Shown: piece after piece, positions 1 to 10,622 of the stretch
Layout of the letters: every line of letters starts with the position of its first letter
Numbering within the stretch: position 1 is the first letter of the stretch
NCBI GenBank assembly: GCA_024509875.1
Contig: JAMPIV010017795.1
Location: 124,001-188,000 of the forward strand
Reading direction: 5' to 3'
From: Oreohelix idahoensis
Lineage: Eukaryota > Mollusca > Gastropoda > Stylommatophora > Oreohelicidae
DNA: 64,000 bases
Notes under the pieces: generated by a model
The model's database searches: none
The model's input: the letters and a program-made list of their open reading frames with translations, nothing else
What the model was told of the DNA's origin: nothing
Translations under genes and position numbers: made by a program

Positions 1-168
1 ACTTGTCAGCAGTGGTAAGTTCAAGGCAGTCACTTGTCAGCAGTGGTAAGTTCAAGGCAGTCACTTGTCAGCAGTGGTAAGTTCAAGGCAGTCACCTGTC
101 AGCAGTGGTAAGTTCAAGGCAGTCACCTGTCAGCAGTGGTAAGTTCAAGGCAGTCACCTGTCAGCAGT
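1..168. repeat. 31-bp minisatellite, left block
   Basis: About 5.4 head-to-tail copies of a 31-bp unit (cagtcacttgtcagcagtgg plus taagttcaagg). Copies differ mainly by a c/t change in acttgtcag versus acctgtcag. The block continues after the SINE at 169-451. It lies in NSUN2 intron 4 and codes for nothing recognisable. Confidence 0.95.
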
Positions 169-451
169 AAGGAGCCGCGGTAGCATAGTGGTTAGTGCAC
201 TGGCTTCCTAGCGCAGTGGTCTATGGTTCGATCCCCAGATGAGGCGGGAATTTTTTTTAGGCCACAAACGGCTCCTGGGTCGACCCAGCCCCAAATGGGT
301 ACCAGAGCAACTTCTGGGAAGGTTAAGGCGGCCGGCGTGATGCCGACCACATCACCCCTAGTGTGCCGACGGTCAAGATAATATGGGCCTAACACCATAT
401 TCCCAATATGCCTCAATGGGCATTTAACGGGTTCCTTTACCTTTTTTTTTT
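169..451 (+). mobile_element. tRNA-derived SINE inserted in the minisatellite
   Basis: The head resembles a tRNA gene. A box A-like tagcatagtgg is at 181-191 and a box B ggttcgatccc at 225-235, which together form a Pol III internal promoter. A middle segment (ggctcctgggtcgacccagc, then caaatgggtacc) is shared with the SINE at 39135-39504. The element ends in a T run at 442-451. The sequence acctgtcagcagt flanks both sides and fits a 13-bp target duplication, although the target is itself a tandem repeat, so this is less decisive. It is a non-coding retroposon that depends on LINE proteins. The middle domain could belong to a known molluscan or V-SINE-type family, but I cannot confirm this. 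Confidence 0.85.
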
Positions 452-1925
452 ACCTGTCAGCAGTGGTAAGTTCAAGGCAGTCACTTGTCAGCAGTGGTAA
501 GTTCAAGGCAGTCACTTGTCAGCAGTGGTAAGTTCAAGGCAGTCACTTGTCAGCAGTGGTAAGTTCAAAGCAGTCACTTGTCAGCAGTGGTAAGTTCAAG
601 GCAGTCACTTGTCAGCAGTGGTAAGTTCAAGGCAGTCACTTGTCAGCAGTGGTAAGTTCAAGGCAGTCACTTGTCAGCAGTGGTAAGTTCAAGGCAGTCA
701 CTTGTCAGCAGTGGTAAGTTCAAGGCAGTCACTTGTCAGCAGTGGTAAGTTCAAGGCAGTCACTTGTCAGCAGTGGTAAGTTCAAGGCAGTCACTTGTCA
801 GCAGTGGTAAGTTCAAGGCAGTCACTTGTCAGCAGTGGTAAGTTCAAGGCAGTCACTTGTCAGCAGTGGTAAGTTCAAGGCAGTCACTTGTCAGCAGTGG
901 TAAGTTCAAGGCAGTCACTTGTCAGCAGTGGTAAGTTCAAGGCAGTCACTTGTCAGCAGTGGTAAGTTCAAGGCAGTCACCTGTCAGCAGTGGTAAGTTC
1001 AAGGCAGTCACTTGTCAGCAGTGGTAAGTTCAAGGCAGTCACCTGTCAGCAGTGGTAAGTTCAAGGCAGTCACCTGTCAGCAGTGGTAAGTTCAAGGCAG
1101 TCACTTGTCAGCAGTGGTAAGTTCAAGGCAGTCACTTGTCAGCAGTGGTAAGTTCAAGGCAGTCACTTGTCAGCAGTGGTATGTTCAAGGCAGTCACTTG
1201 TCAGCAGTGGTAAGTTCAAGGCAGTCACTTGTCAGCAGTGGTATGTTCAAGGCAGTCACTTGTCAGCAGTGGTAAGTTCAAGGCAGTCACTTGTCAGCAG
1301 TGGTAAGTTCAAGGCAGTCACTTGTCAGCAGTGGTAAGTTCAAGGCAGTCACTTGTCAGCAGTGGTAAGTTCAAGGCAGTCACTTGTCAGCAGTGGTAAG
1401 TTCAAGGCAGTCACTTGTCAGCAGTGGTAAGTTCAAGGCAGTCACTTGTCAGCAGTGGTAAGTTCAAGGCAGTCACTTGTCAGCAGTGGTAAGTTCAAGG
1501 CAGTCACTTGTCAGCAGTGGTAAGTTCAAGGCAGTCACCTGTCAGCAGTGGTAAGTTCAAGGCAGTCACCTGTCAGCAGTGGTAAGTTCAAGGCAGTCAC
1601 CTGTCAGCAGTGGTAAGTTCAAGGCAGTCACCTGTCAGCAGTGGTAAGTTCAAGGCAGTCACCTGTCAGCAGTGGTAAGTTCAAGGCAGTCACTTGTCAG
1701 CAGTGGTAAGTTCAAGGCAGTCACTTGTCAGCAGTGGTAAGTTCAAGGCAGTCACTTGTCAGTAGTGGTAAGTTCAAGGCAGTCACCTGTCAGCAGTGGT
1801 AAGTTCAAGGCAGTCACCTGTCAGCAGTGGTAAGTTCAAGGCAGTCACTTGTCAGCAGTGGTAAGTTCAAGGCAGTCACTTGTCAGCAGTGGTAAGTTCA
1901 AGGCAGTCACTTGTCAGCAGTGGTA
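452..1925. repeat. 31-bp minisatellite, right block
   Basis: About 47 more copies of the same 31-bp unit run without spacers to gtggta at 1925. Variants are rare (a few t/c changes, taagttc to tatgttc at about 1180 and 1243, cagcag to cagtag). Every unit carries gtaagt on the plus strand. It lies in NSUN2 intron 4. Confidence 0.95.
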
Positions 1926-2751
1926 TAAGAGATCATTTTGTCTTCAATAGAACATATGAAGAAGTAACTGGCTTGTATATGGCAACCATGTTGTACACAA
2001 AAGATTATACTTGAACATAACAGAAGGGCATTCAGTGCCTCAATGATGTACAGTAAACACCAGACACAACTGACGATGAGACTGACGTGGCAACTTAAGA
2101 CAGGTCAGGCGTCAGAGCCAATGGCTCTAGGGGCCAGTACACATTTAGTGGCATAGAGGTATGGTGCCTGGAATGGCCAGCACAGTTAACATTTGCTGTT
2201 TTCTAATTTTGTATGCAAGCACGTATAGCTGAATCCATGCATGTTACAAGAGCATAAGATGCAACACGTCTATACATGTAATACTAGCTGAACATAAATT
2301 AGGGGAGGGTAACATTTAAGACAACCATCCAGCACAGTACTTCATCATTCCCGGCAAAATCACTTCATGGCTAATTAACCACTTCCAACAACCATCCTCA
2401 AGACAATGATTCTTACAGAAATATGCCCCCACCTCCTACAACTTCTCAACACCTGAGGCAGCGCTAACTTTACTGTCACCTCAAACGTCATACTTAGTGA
2501 ATGTGACAGCAGCTACTGCAGCATTAAAAAAATACAATGACTCTGTAGGTATTATAAAGGTGTACAGTGCAAGAATGCCAGCCAGGCATTTCCAACCGGG
2601 GATAGAGAACCTGCTGTATTAGATTGTGATCTGTGGATACTACTGCTGGATAAGTTGACATCTATTTTAAGACATTTCTAAAACAGGACGAGAATAATAC
2701 CAACTCGGAGCATGGTTTCATAAACACAATAAAATAATGACTGTCTATTAC
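1926..2751. other. NSUN2 intron 4, unique part
   Basis: I see no coding potential, transposon ends or RNA gene here. It runs from the end of the minisatellite to the exon 4 donor (gtaatag on the minus strand, 2745-2751). Confidence 0.6.
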
Positions 2752-2856
2752 CAAGGTAAAGGCTTTGGTGGTGGAACATCTTCTCCATCTACTTTCACAT
2801 CCAGAATATTACTAAAGAATTTTCCATTGATATTGTTGAGGAGCTCTTCTGATTGA
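2752..2856 (-). CDS. NSUN2: NSUN2 exon 4
   Basis: A 105-bp minus-strand exon. The acceptor is cctatatttcag before 2856 and the donor gtaatag follows 2752. It enters in phase 2: the last two bases of exon 3 (ag) plus its first base make a Ser codon. It reads on as QSEELLNNINGKFF..., then VDGEDVPPPKPLP, and ends within a Trp codon (tg). In vertebrate NSUN2 the matching stretch lies just before the conserved W-Y-P segment that leads into the methyltransferase domain. It has no stop codon and clean splice sites, so it looks functional. Confidence 0.88.
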
Positions 2857-3112
2857 CTGAAATATAGGAAGTCAAAGTAGTACAGCATTTAAACTAATTG
2901 TCCAAAAACAAAACAAAACAAAACAAAACAGTTACAAACTTGTGGGTAGGGGAGAATGATTCACTGATGACCATTTATCATCATCATTTCATCTCTCATC
3001 TATTATGGAGCACATAGGAAGCATGCTTCAAATGTGCTTTTATAGTGATAGTTTCTGCAGCAATTTATTTTTTATGATGAAGTTGCTAGTCCCATAAACC
3101 ACCTCACCTATT
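2857..3112. other. NSUN2 intron 3, near exon 4
   Basis: Intron sequence with a short (caaaa)n run at about 2910-2930. Nothing else is recognised before the minisatellite. Confidence 0.5.
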
Positions 3113-3926
3113 ATGACAGTCCCAGGCACCACCTCACACACATCTCCTCTTATGACAGTCCCAGACACCACCTCACACACATCTCCTCTTATGACAGTCC
3201 CAGGCACCACCTCACACATCTCCTCTTATGACAGTCCCAGGCACCACCTCACACACATCACCTCTTATGACAGTCCCAGACACCACCTCGCACACATCTC
3301 CTCTTATGACAGTCCCAGACACCACCTCGCACACATCTCCTCTTATGACAGTCCCAGGCACCACCTCACACATGTCACCTCTTATGACAGTCCCAGACAC
3401 CACCTCGCACACATCTCCTCTTATGACAGTCCCAAGCACCTCCTCACACATGTCTCCTCTTATGACAGTCCCAGGCACCACCTCACACATGTCACCTCTT
3501 ATGACAGTCCCAGACACCTCACACACATCACCTCTTATGACAGTCCCAGACACCACCTCACACACGTCTCCTCTTATGACAGTCCCAGGCACCACCTCAC
3601 ACGTCACCTCTTATGACAGTCCCAGGCACCACCTCACACACATATCCTCTTATGACAGTCCCAGACACCACCTCACACACGTCACCTCTTATGACAGTCC
3701 CAGGCACCACCTCTCACATGTCTCCTCTTATGACAGTCCCAGACACCACCTCACACACATCACCTCTTACGACAGACCCAGGCACCACCTCACACACGTC
3801 TCCGCTTATGACAGTCCCAGACACCACCTCACACACGTCACCTCTTATGACAGTCCCAGACACCACCTCACACACATCACCTCTTATGACAGTCCCAGAC
3901 ACCACCTCACACATGTCACCTCTTAT
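3113..3926. repeat. 36-39-bp minisatellite
   Basis: About 21 copies of a unit beginning ctcttatgacagtcccag and continuing with a caccacctcacac segment. Unit length is 36 to 39 bp because of small indels in the ca-rich part. Most units are multiples of three, so long open frames appear on both strands. These frames are low-complexity and have no start context or homology, so I do not call them genes. The array lies in NSUN2 intron 3 and abuts the LINE fragment at 3927. Confidence 0.93.
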
Positions 3927-4360
3927 GACAGGTCTGGAATCCCCAGGGTAAAGGAAGTAGAGGTAGACCCCAAATAGACACGGAGAAGAGAATACACACG
4001 GAGAAGAGAATACACACGGAGAAGAGAATACACACGGAGAAGAGAATACACACGAAGAAGAGAATACACACGGAGAAGAGAATACACACGGAGAAGAGAA
4101 TACCCACGGAGAAGAGAATACACACGGAGAAGAGAATACACACGGAGAAGAGAATACACACGAAGAAGAGAATACACACGGAGAAGAGAATACACACGGA
4201 GAAGAGAATACACACGGAGAAGAGAATACACACGGAGAAGAGAATACACATGGAGAAGAGAACTGGAGACAGACATGAAAATAATGACTGATGGCACGGG
4301 ACAGAAACACTTGACATAAGTTTGATGAAGGAGTAAGCTCCTAGGGGGATAGTCGGGTCA
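3927..4360 (+). mobile_element. LINE 3'-end fragment containing an 18-bp expansion
   Basis: The left edge (tctggaatccccagggtaaag... with agacacggagaagaga) and the right edge (acatggagaagagaactgg..., then gatggcacgggacag) match, in order, the LINE fragment at 5140-5290. They correspond to the last part of a LINE RT ORF (the G-R-P...T-W-R-R-E-L type segment). Between them the LINE sequence is interrupted by an 18-bp tandem array. It is a dead remnant of an RTE/CR1-like LINE; the clade is not certain. Confidence 0.7.
3972..4262. repeat. 18-bp minisatellite born inside a LINE
   Basis: About 16 copies of acacacggagaagagaat, with rare variants (cacgaagaagag, taccca). The unit is the same sequence that occurs once in the sister LINE copy at 5180-5200 (acacatggagaagagaac). 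This array is therefore a local amplification of a piece of LINE ORF. Confidence 0.92.
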
Positions 4361-4559
4361 TGATGCTAGGTCTGAGGTTGCAATAGCCCTTTCTATGTCT
4401 CTTCAGACACCCCACGGGAAGCTACATGAGGCAAACACACGAGACAAATTAAACCAATCAGCAAGCAGTGTTACTGAGTTCTAACTGACCAGCTTGTCAT
4501 ATAACATTTCTCTCCAGGTAACCACCAATATTTCACACAAGTCAGGTCAGGCGCCATTG

Positions 4560-4790
4560 TCTCAAGGGTGGGGGATAATGTCCATCTAAAAATCTCTAGT
4601 TTTGTATTCCCTCCATCAGTTCTGCTGTTGATCACTTCCAATGCCGTAGTGTCAAGCTATGCCTTATCTTTTTTCACTGTCCTCCTCTGTTTATCTTTTC
4701 TTCTATTTGTCCAATGGTCACAATGTACTCGAGAGCTCCTGTTCTCATCACATGTCCAGTGATGATTGATTGTCTCCTAATTATGTTTGT
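4560..4790 (-). mobile_element. Degenerate LINE RT C-terminal fragment
   Basis: Read on the minus strand, about 4732-4795 gives a G-H-V-M-R type motif (catcactggacatgtgatga). This is the R-x-x-G-H-V-x-R segment seen near the end of many LINE RT ORFs. A 63-bp near copy occurs at 5345-5410. Stops and indels break the frame, so this is a remnant. Confidence 0.45.
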
Positions 4791-4799
4791 TCTTATATT

Positions 4800-5335
4800 T
4801 CTTTGGGAAACATATGGAGAACAAGAGAAATCAAGTCCAACACGAAAATAAGAATCTTCAACTCAAAGGTCAAGTCAGTCCTATTGTACGGCTCTGAGAC
4901 ACGGAGAGCAACAAAAACAACAACCAAAAAGCTACAGACTTTTATATAAACAGGTGCTTGTGCAGAATAGAAGGAAACGCGTGCTTGCATAGAATAGAAG
5001 GACTGAAACAGTATGACATAGTCACAAACGTGGAACTGATGACAAGAACCAGTGGAACAAGAGTTGAGAAGAAGACGCTGGCGATGGATAGAACACACAT
5101 TGAGGAAACCTGTTGATAGCATTACACGGCAGTCCTTGTTCTGGAATCCACAGGGAAAGAGAGGTTGAGGTAAACCAAAAAACACATGGAGAAGAGAACT
5201 GGATACAGAGGTGAAAATGATGAGGAAAAGATGGAAAGAACTTGAGCGGATGGCACAGGACAGGAGGACGGCATGTGTTTGTTGAAGGCCTATGCTCCTT
5301 GGGGAGCTAAAGGGTATTGATTGATTGATTATGTT
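4800..5335 (+). mobile_element. 5'-truncated LINE fragment (RT C terminus, 3' end)
   Basis: The plus strand carries a degraded frame with S-V-L-L-Y-G-S-E-T (about 4878-4905), a motif close to the end of LINE reverse transcriptases. It is followed by a W-N-P-Q-G-K stretch and the terminal segment also seen at 3927-4360. The fragment ends in a short (ttga)n run at 5320-5335, which looks like a LINE tail. Several stops and frameshifts are present. It is bracketed by a diverged direct repeat (4732-4795 and 5345-5410) from an opposite-strand LINE. Confidence 0.65.
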
Positions 5336-5339
5336 TCTT

Positions 5340-5560
5340 TCTCAAGAGCTTCTCTTTTCATCACATGTCCAGTGATGGTTGATTGTCTCCTCATTATGTT
5401 TGTTCTCTTTGTTCATCAGTTCTCAGATATTCCTCGTTAGTTATCTTAGCTGTCCATGGGATCCTTGGCATTCTTCTGTGAAACCACATCTCTGATGCCT
5501 CTAATGATTTTTGCTCAGTGTCCAGGATTAACTTCCATACAATAACATTGGTTCAATATA
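5340..5560 (-). mobile_element. Degenerate LINE fragment
   Basis: The first 65 bp repeat the G-H-V-M-K/R type segment of 4732-4795 on the minus strand. The remainder looks like upstream sequence of the same ORF with the frame lost. It is probably the second half of one old minus-strand LINE that was split by the plus-strand LINE at 4800-5335. Confidence 0.4.
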
Positions 5561-5824
5561 ATACTTTAGAACTATTTTTCTTGAGTGGATTGATAAGAAC
5601 TTACTGCATCTCATTATGGAATGTTTTCACTTGGTGTATTCTGCTCTTAACCCCAGTGACGCACTTTCCATCTCATGTAATCATTGTACTTCAGTTTTCA
5701 ATCTGTGTATGTTTTTCACAAATGTAGCAAACATTAAACACTATGATAAACTTACCACAGGTGATTAAAATCATAATTTTATCCTGACATTTTTACAAAC
5801 CTAACCAAGTCTAGGATGACCTAC

Positions 5825-5919
5825 CTCTTGTAACCAGTTATTCTGAAGGTCACTGGCAACGTTTTCTTTAAGGTTGCGTAAAATTCATCCCACTCACCCT
5901 CAGGGACAATGCCCAGGCC
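5825..5919 (-). CDS. NSUN2: NSUN2 exon 3
   Basis: A 95-bp minus-strand exon. The acceptor is ttttctccatcaacaaacag before 5919 and the donor gtaggtcat follows 5825. It starts in phase 0 and leaves two bases (ag) for a Ser codon completed by exon 4. It reads GLGIVPEGEWDEFYATLKK, then LPVTFRITGYK. The I-V-P-E-G-E-W and R-I-T-G-Y-K blocks are hallmarks of the NSUN2 N terminus and made the identification possible. A Tigger transposon begins only 49 bp upstream of its acceptor. Confidence 0.92.
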
Positions 5920-5967
5920 CTGTTTGTTGATGGAGAAAACGTAATAACACACACACAAATATATATA

Positions 5968-8315
5968 CAGTAGAACTCCATTTATCCGAACCCCAATTAT
6001 CCGAACATCCAATTATCCGAACACTTTTTCCAGAAGAAAAAAAATCAGGCGCCACCAGTCACGTTAGACTACAGTTCTGAATCTTTTGATGCGGCAAGCT
6101 TCAAATGTGTGCGAACAATTTGTAGACAATGAGATGGGCTAATGGACGGTCGCTTACGTACAGGAAGTCAGTTAGATCATAAAGTCAGTTAATATCTGGT
6201 TTACCAATCCAGTGTACGTGTTCATTCTAGGCAGAAAACTGGCTAAACAGACAGTTCAACTTAAAATAATTGTGTCTGCTACTACAGCAGAATAATTTTG
6301 GTGTACACGTATTTCTCTGTGCGATCTGGCATCTTCCAGTAGGCCTAAAGCATATAAAAGGAACCGCAATGTTTTGTCAATTGAAACGAAAACAGAAATT
6401 ATCAAGAGACTAGGAAAAGGTGAAACTGTGCCTTCATTTGCAAGGATTTTCAATGTTGGGAAAGCTACCGTCTCTGACATCAAAAGTAACAAGGATAAAA
6501 TTATGAGTTTTGCATCGAAATTGGATAGTGAAAATGGGTCGAAGAAACATAAAACCATGAGAAATGCGAAAGATTTGAAATTGGAAGAGGCTTTGTATAT
6601 ATGGTTTGTGCAAAGAAGAAGCAAAGGGGAACCTATCTCTGGCTCTCTATTGTGTGAAAAGGCACTTCAGTTCAACAATCAACTTGACGGTCCTCCTGAC
6701 TTTAAGGCTAGCCAGGGATGGTTAAGAAACTTTAAATCTCGTCATGGCATACGAGAATTGGAGATTCAAGGGGAATCTTTATCTAGCGATGCAACTGCCG
6801 CTGAAAATTTTAAAGAAACATTCTTGGCTTTTTTGGAAGAAGAAGGTTATTTACTCGATGATGTGTATAATGCCGATGAGACTGGCTTATAATGGAAATC
6901 ATTGCCTCAAAAATCACTTGCATCTCAGCGCGAAGCAGCTGCCCGTGGGTTTAAAAAGTGCAAAGAGAGAGTAACAATTTTGGTAGCCGCGAATGCCAGT
7001 GGAAGTCATCGTTTACCGGTGCTAATGATCGGCAAAGACAAAAAAACCACGTTGTTTAAAGAATGTGACATGTCTCCCATTGTGTTACAAAGCACAGAAG
7101 AGTGCTTGGATGAATAGTGAAATATTTCTTGATTGGTATACAAATCAGTTCATCCCAAATGTGAAGAGGTTGAAAGAACAAGAAAAGAAAACTGGAAAAT
7201 TAATTCTTCTACTGGACAATGCACCATCTCATCCAGAGATTGCATTGAATGCAGTTGATGCAAATTTTAAAGTAATTTTTCTGCCTCCCAATGTAACAGC
7301 ACTGATTCAACCAATGGATCAGGGTGTTATAGCAAAGCTTAAAAAGATGTACAAGAAGGAAGTCATGCGTCGTTTATTGTTGGCTGAAGATGAAGAAAGT
7401 GTGGTGGCGTTTTCCAAAAAAGCTTAATCTCAAAGACTGCTGCTATATGTTAGCTGATGCTTGGACCACCCTGTCACAAGATAATCTCAACAAGGCTTGG
7501 AATAGATTGCTTGGGAAAAAAGGAGGAAATGAAACTACTGCAGTGGACACAAATGATGATTGTATAAATGAAGTTGTGGAACTGTTTCAAGCAATGCCTG
7601 GATTTTCGGACTGTGACAAAGATGATGCACACATGTGGCTAGAAGATGATAATGATTCTGGTTTTCAGTTTTTGAATGACGAAGAAATTTGGTCTTTTGT
7701 GCAAGAAGAAAACCAAATACATGTAGTGACCGATGATGAAGATTCCTCAGAAGTACATGATGTACTTGTAGATTATGAAGAAAACCCAAAACGTCGACCA
7801 AGTCCTGAAGAGGCCTTTATAGCACTAGAAACAGCGATGGCTTGGTACGAGCAAGAATATGACAGCTGTCCTACACAGCTTCTGCTGTTAGAGAATGCGG
7901 GACTTAGCAGCCAAAAGGAGACTATCCAGTTTGGTGCAAAAGAGGATTCCTCATTATTTTAAAAAGAGGGCTACATCTGTGCAAGTACATGTATACGTAA
8001 GTTGCGCCTGGTTTTGAATCGTTTGTAATGTTATTTTGAAAACATTTCTCTTTCTTAACAAAAATAATTAATACAAGTAGTACATGCACTGCAGTGTAAT
8101 GAAAGATTTTGGTGATACAGTGATCTAATACAGTGTGGGTATTATTATTACAGTACAAGTAAATATGTTTTATAGTGTATTTTCCTTGTGATTGTTAATT
8201 ATTTTTAGAAATATGTGTACATGTACTCGATACATCATGTAATCCAATTATCCGAACATTTGATTATCCGAACGATGCTCGGTCCCATGGGGTTCGGATA
8301 AATGGAGTTCTACTG
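5968..8315 (+). mobile_element. pogo/Tigger DNA transposon (2,348 bp)
   Basis: The terminal inverted repeats begin cagtagaactccatttatcc, with the reverse complement ending at 8315. Shorter internal attatccgaaca motifs are repeated near both ends. TA dinucleotides at 5966-5967 and 8316-8317 are the expected target duplication of the Tc1/mariner superfamily. It carries one transposase gene, now broken. It sits in NSUN2 intron 2, sense opposite to the gene, between exons 3 and 2. The termini are well preserved, so it could still be mobilised in trans. Confidence 0.93.
6308..7962 (+). pseudogene. Tigger-type transposase pseudogene
   Basis: Domain order is a pogo/psq helix-turn-helix (about 6370-6500, with SIETKTEIIKRL and FNVGKATVSDIK), a CENP-B-type second DNA-binding domain (about 6580-6780), and a DDE_1 catalytic domain. 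The three catalytic aspartates are still visible in NADETG (about 6870), LLLDNAPSH (about 7207) and MDQGVI (about 7315), giving the D-D-D triad of this family. An acidic C-terminal tail ends at 7962. No in-frame ATG remains upstream of the HTH. A TAA at 6890-6892 truncates the frame, and frameshifts fall near 7100 and 7420. The enzyme would cut and paste its own element; this copy is inactive. Confidence 0.92.
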
Positions 8316-8317
8316 TA

Positions 8318-8664
8318 TATATTGATTATAGTAAGAGAATACTATTTTTATAGTTACTATTCCTATATACACAACTTTGCATTAATCCTGCAGTTAATTA
8401 TTCATGTAGTTTGGTTACACTGAACCCCTCCATAACAAACAATTTGTTCAGCAGCATTTCACTTAACAGGTGGCCATCAAACAAATTACTGTGTATTCAC
8501 ATGGTGACTGACAGAAGACAACATTTATGGTCTCCAACGCTACAGGAAATTCAAATACCCACACAGAGACCACATTTAAATAACAATCACCATTACAGAT
8601 ATGGTCACTGTTGTTAGGCAGCTTTACACAATATCAGGCAAATATAAAAACTGTAAGAATTTAC
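8318..8664. other. NSUN2 intron 2, right part
   Basis: AT-rich intron sequence between the Tigger element and the exon 2 donor (gtaaattc on the minus strand). No feature seen. Confidence 0.5.
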
Positions 8665-8748
8665 CTTGTAATATTTAACAAACAGCTCATTGTCTCTTTG
8701 TCCTAAGTCATAGCCTTCCCCAACTTTGCCACCACCTCTGTTAAAATT
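8665..8748 (-). CDS. NSUN2: NSUN2 exon 2
   Basis: An 84-bp minus-strand exon (28 codons, phase 0 at both ends). The acceptor has a strong pyrimidine tract (ttttttttatttttggcag) before 8748 and the donor is gtaaattc after 8665. It reads NFNRGGGKVGEGYDLG, then RDNELFVKYYK. This fits the G-Y-x-x-I-V-x-E-N-x-x-F-x-x-Y-Y region of NSUN2 that directly precedes the V-P-E-G-E-W block. The next exon (5825-5919) continues it in frame. Confidence 0.88.
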
Positions 8749-9658
8749 CTGCCAAAAATAAAAAAAAAGCTCATTCACTCATATACACAAAAAATGAAAT
8801 AACTGGTTTAAGTGTAACAGAATCACATAAGAAAATATGAAATAAATATGCTACATAATCACATAGACACACAGGATAAGTTTAATTATTAATCTGCACT
8901 TTGGCTAAAGGACCTTGGCATAATTTTTAACAATGGTGTCACTGTATGTTTTGGCTGCTGTGACTTAGCTGCTTGGTTGGGAGCAGTTGCCTGGTATATG
9001 GTGGGCGAAATTTTATTTACCACTTGATTCACAGCATAAACAGCTGGTTGATGTCACATGACGGGTTAAATTTTGGCGGACAAAAGAAGCCATTAGTCAC
9101 TGGTGTGTCGGAGGCCGCCGTAGATATGCATGTTTTGAGAAGCCGGTATTATGATTCCGCAAGTTTGGCAAATATGGCAGGACAGTTGCTTTTTGCCATT
9201 TAGATGTGCTAGTCCTGAAATTTTGTGATATAGAACTAATTCTGTTGACCAGATTTGCCAGTGACCGATGTAGGTTCATTGTTCTCCAGTTTTGAGTATG
9301 TCAGTACACTGATATGTTGTACTGTAGCTTGCCTCCTTACCCATTGCGTTGAGTGGTGGTCAATTGTGGCTGTGAGGTGTAATTGATGTTTCATGTCTAT
9401 TCAGTGATTTGTAAAGGTTGGATGAATTTTGTAACTCACCACATCAATATTTTGCCATGTTTATATACTTAAGAAATGGGTAGAACAATAGTTGAGGTTT
9501 TCCCTTTATTTGTGACACCATTGGGCATGTGGTTCTCTAGCCTTGTAGGCCTACGAGTATGATGTTCCTGTCCCGTTTGTAAGTTCAATACATTTAACAT
9601 CAATAAATGGAACATTTATCTTGAGCGTGTCAAATGGAAATAAGTGAAAGTGTAACTA
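8749..9658. other. NSUN2 intron 1, start
   Basis: No coding region or repeat recognised. Short open frames here lack family signatures. Confidence 0.5.
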
Positions 9659-9659
9659 C

Positions 9660-9722
9660 TAACGCTGATGGTCACTGATTGCTTTGTTAGTCAGCGGCTA
9701 AGGACCAAAGAAGAAGATAAAT
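9660..9722 (+). mobile_element. Fragment of the LINE/SINE shared 3' end
   Basis: About 60 bp (gatggtcactgattgctttg, then gtcagcggctaaggacc and aaagaagaag) match the last 60 bp of the LINE ending at 11751 and of the SINEs at 14572-14776 and 35526-35732. It may be an extremely truncated LINE or a SINE remnant. Confidence 0.6.
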
Positions 9723-10622
9723 GCTAACCAGGACCAAGGCCAGTAAGAGAACCTATCGGTTGAAACGAAGCATCATGGGCAGAGTGGTCATCTTTAGCTA
9801 AAATTAGCATAGATGTCTATTCTTAAGAATTTGATTACGGATTCATGATGGGCAAGTTGGAAGTTTATTGTTCGTTATTTATAACTGTTGGGAGTTGCTT
9901 TGCGATGCTAAAAATGCAGTTAGTTTGAATGAGCACCACATCGCTACCCCAATCTACTACATACATGTACAATGTCACTTGGTGAGACTGGCAGTGTGAT
10001 AGATTTGCTAGCAGTGCGAGAGGGGTTTTTATAGCGAGGCATGTGCAGGAAAAATGAGGGGTGGACAAGCGGGGTGTGCAGAAAAAAAGGGCGTTAGAAC
10101 CGGCCTGTGGGCTCAGAGGATGTGTACAATGTGTGTGGATGTCCACAATATATATTGATATGTACAAAGTTTCTTATAATGCGAGTATGCACCTTTAACA
10201 CATATTGTCGACAGGTTAATTTCACATTTCATTATTGAGAGGATGATATAAATCTTTTTTGTGTATGTGGCGAAGATCATAGGCAGTGTAAAAGCCTACG
10301 TGCGTAGTATTGTGACTAGTTATGTATTATTTGCCTGAACACATTGATGGGTTTTATTGTGAGGTTATTAATGTTTATTAACCGTCACTTGGTAGTTATT
10401 ACTTTCTTAAAGAAGAGATGTACGAATGAAAGAAAACTAATACTTGTTTGTAGGCACATAAAGAACGAACCCTGAACGTTAACTCTGAATGAATATTGTA
10501 TGTAAAAAAACATACACTTGCAAAACCCTAAAGCGAAGGGGACCTCACAACTATAACGTAGCGTACGATGTTGCCTTGTGGTTTTGTTTTCATTCTTCTT
10601 CTGCGTTCAGCTTGTAGTCAAG
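9723..10622. other. NSUN2 intron 1, unannotated stretch
   Basis: Nothing supported by homology; only AT-rich intron sequence. Confidence 0.45.

Noticed and set aside
181..235. Functional tRNA gene
   Set aside because: Box A and box B are present, but no complete cloverleaf or acceptor stem is seen, and the sequence continues into a SINE body.
1..1925. CRISPR-like regular 31-bp repeats
   Set aside because: Units are contiguous with no spacers, and the genome is a metazoan; this is a minisatellite.
3113..3977. Long ORFs on both strands (up to 249 codons)
   Set aside because: They are products of a tandem repeat whose unit is mostly a multiple of three; repeated T-V-P-x-T-T-S-H peptides appear in all frames.
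3714..4317. Minus-strand ORFs rich in Cys/Phe/Ser or Tyr/Ser/Leu
   Set aside because: They are translations of the 18-bp array in several frames, not genes.
4568..5727. Small plus-strand hydrophobic ORFs (for example 4568-4762, 5518-5727)
   Set aside because: They lie antisense to degenerate LINE fragments and lack start context or homology.
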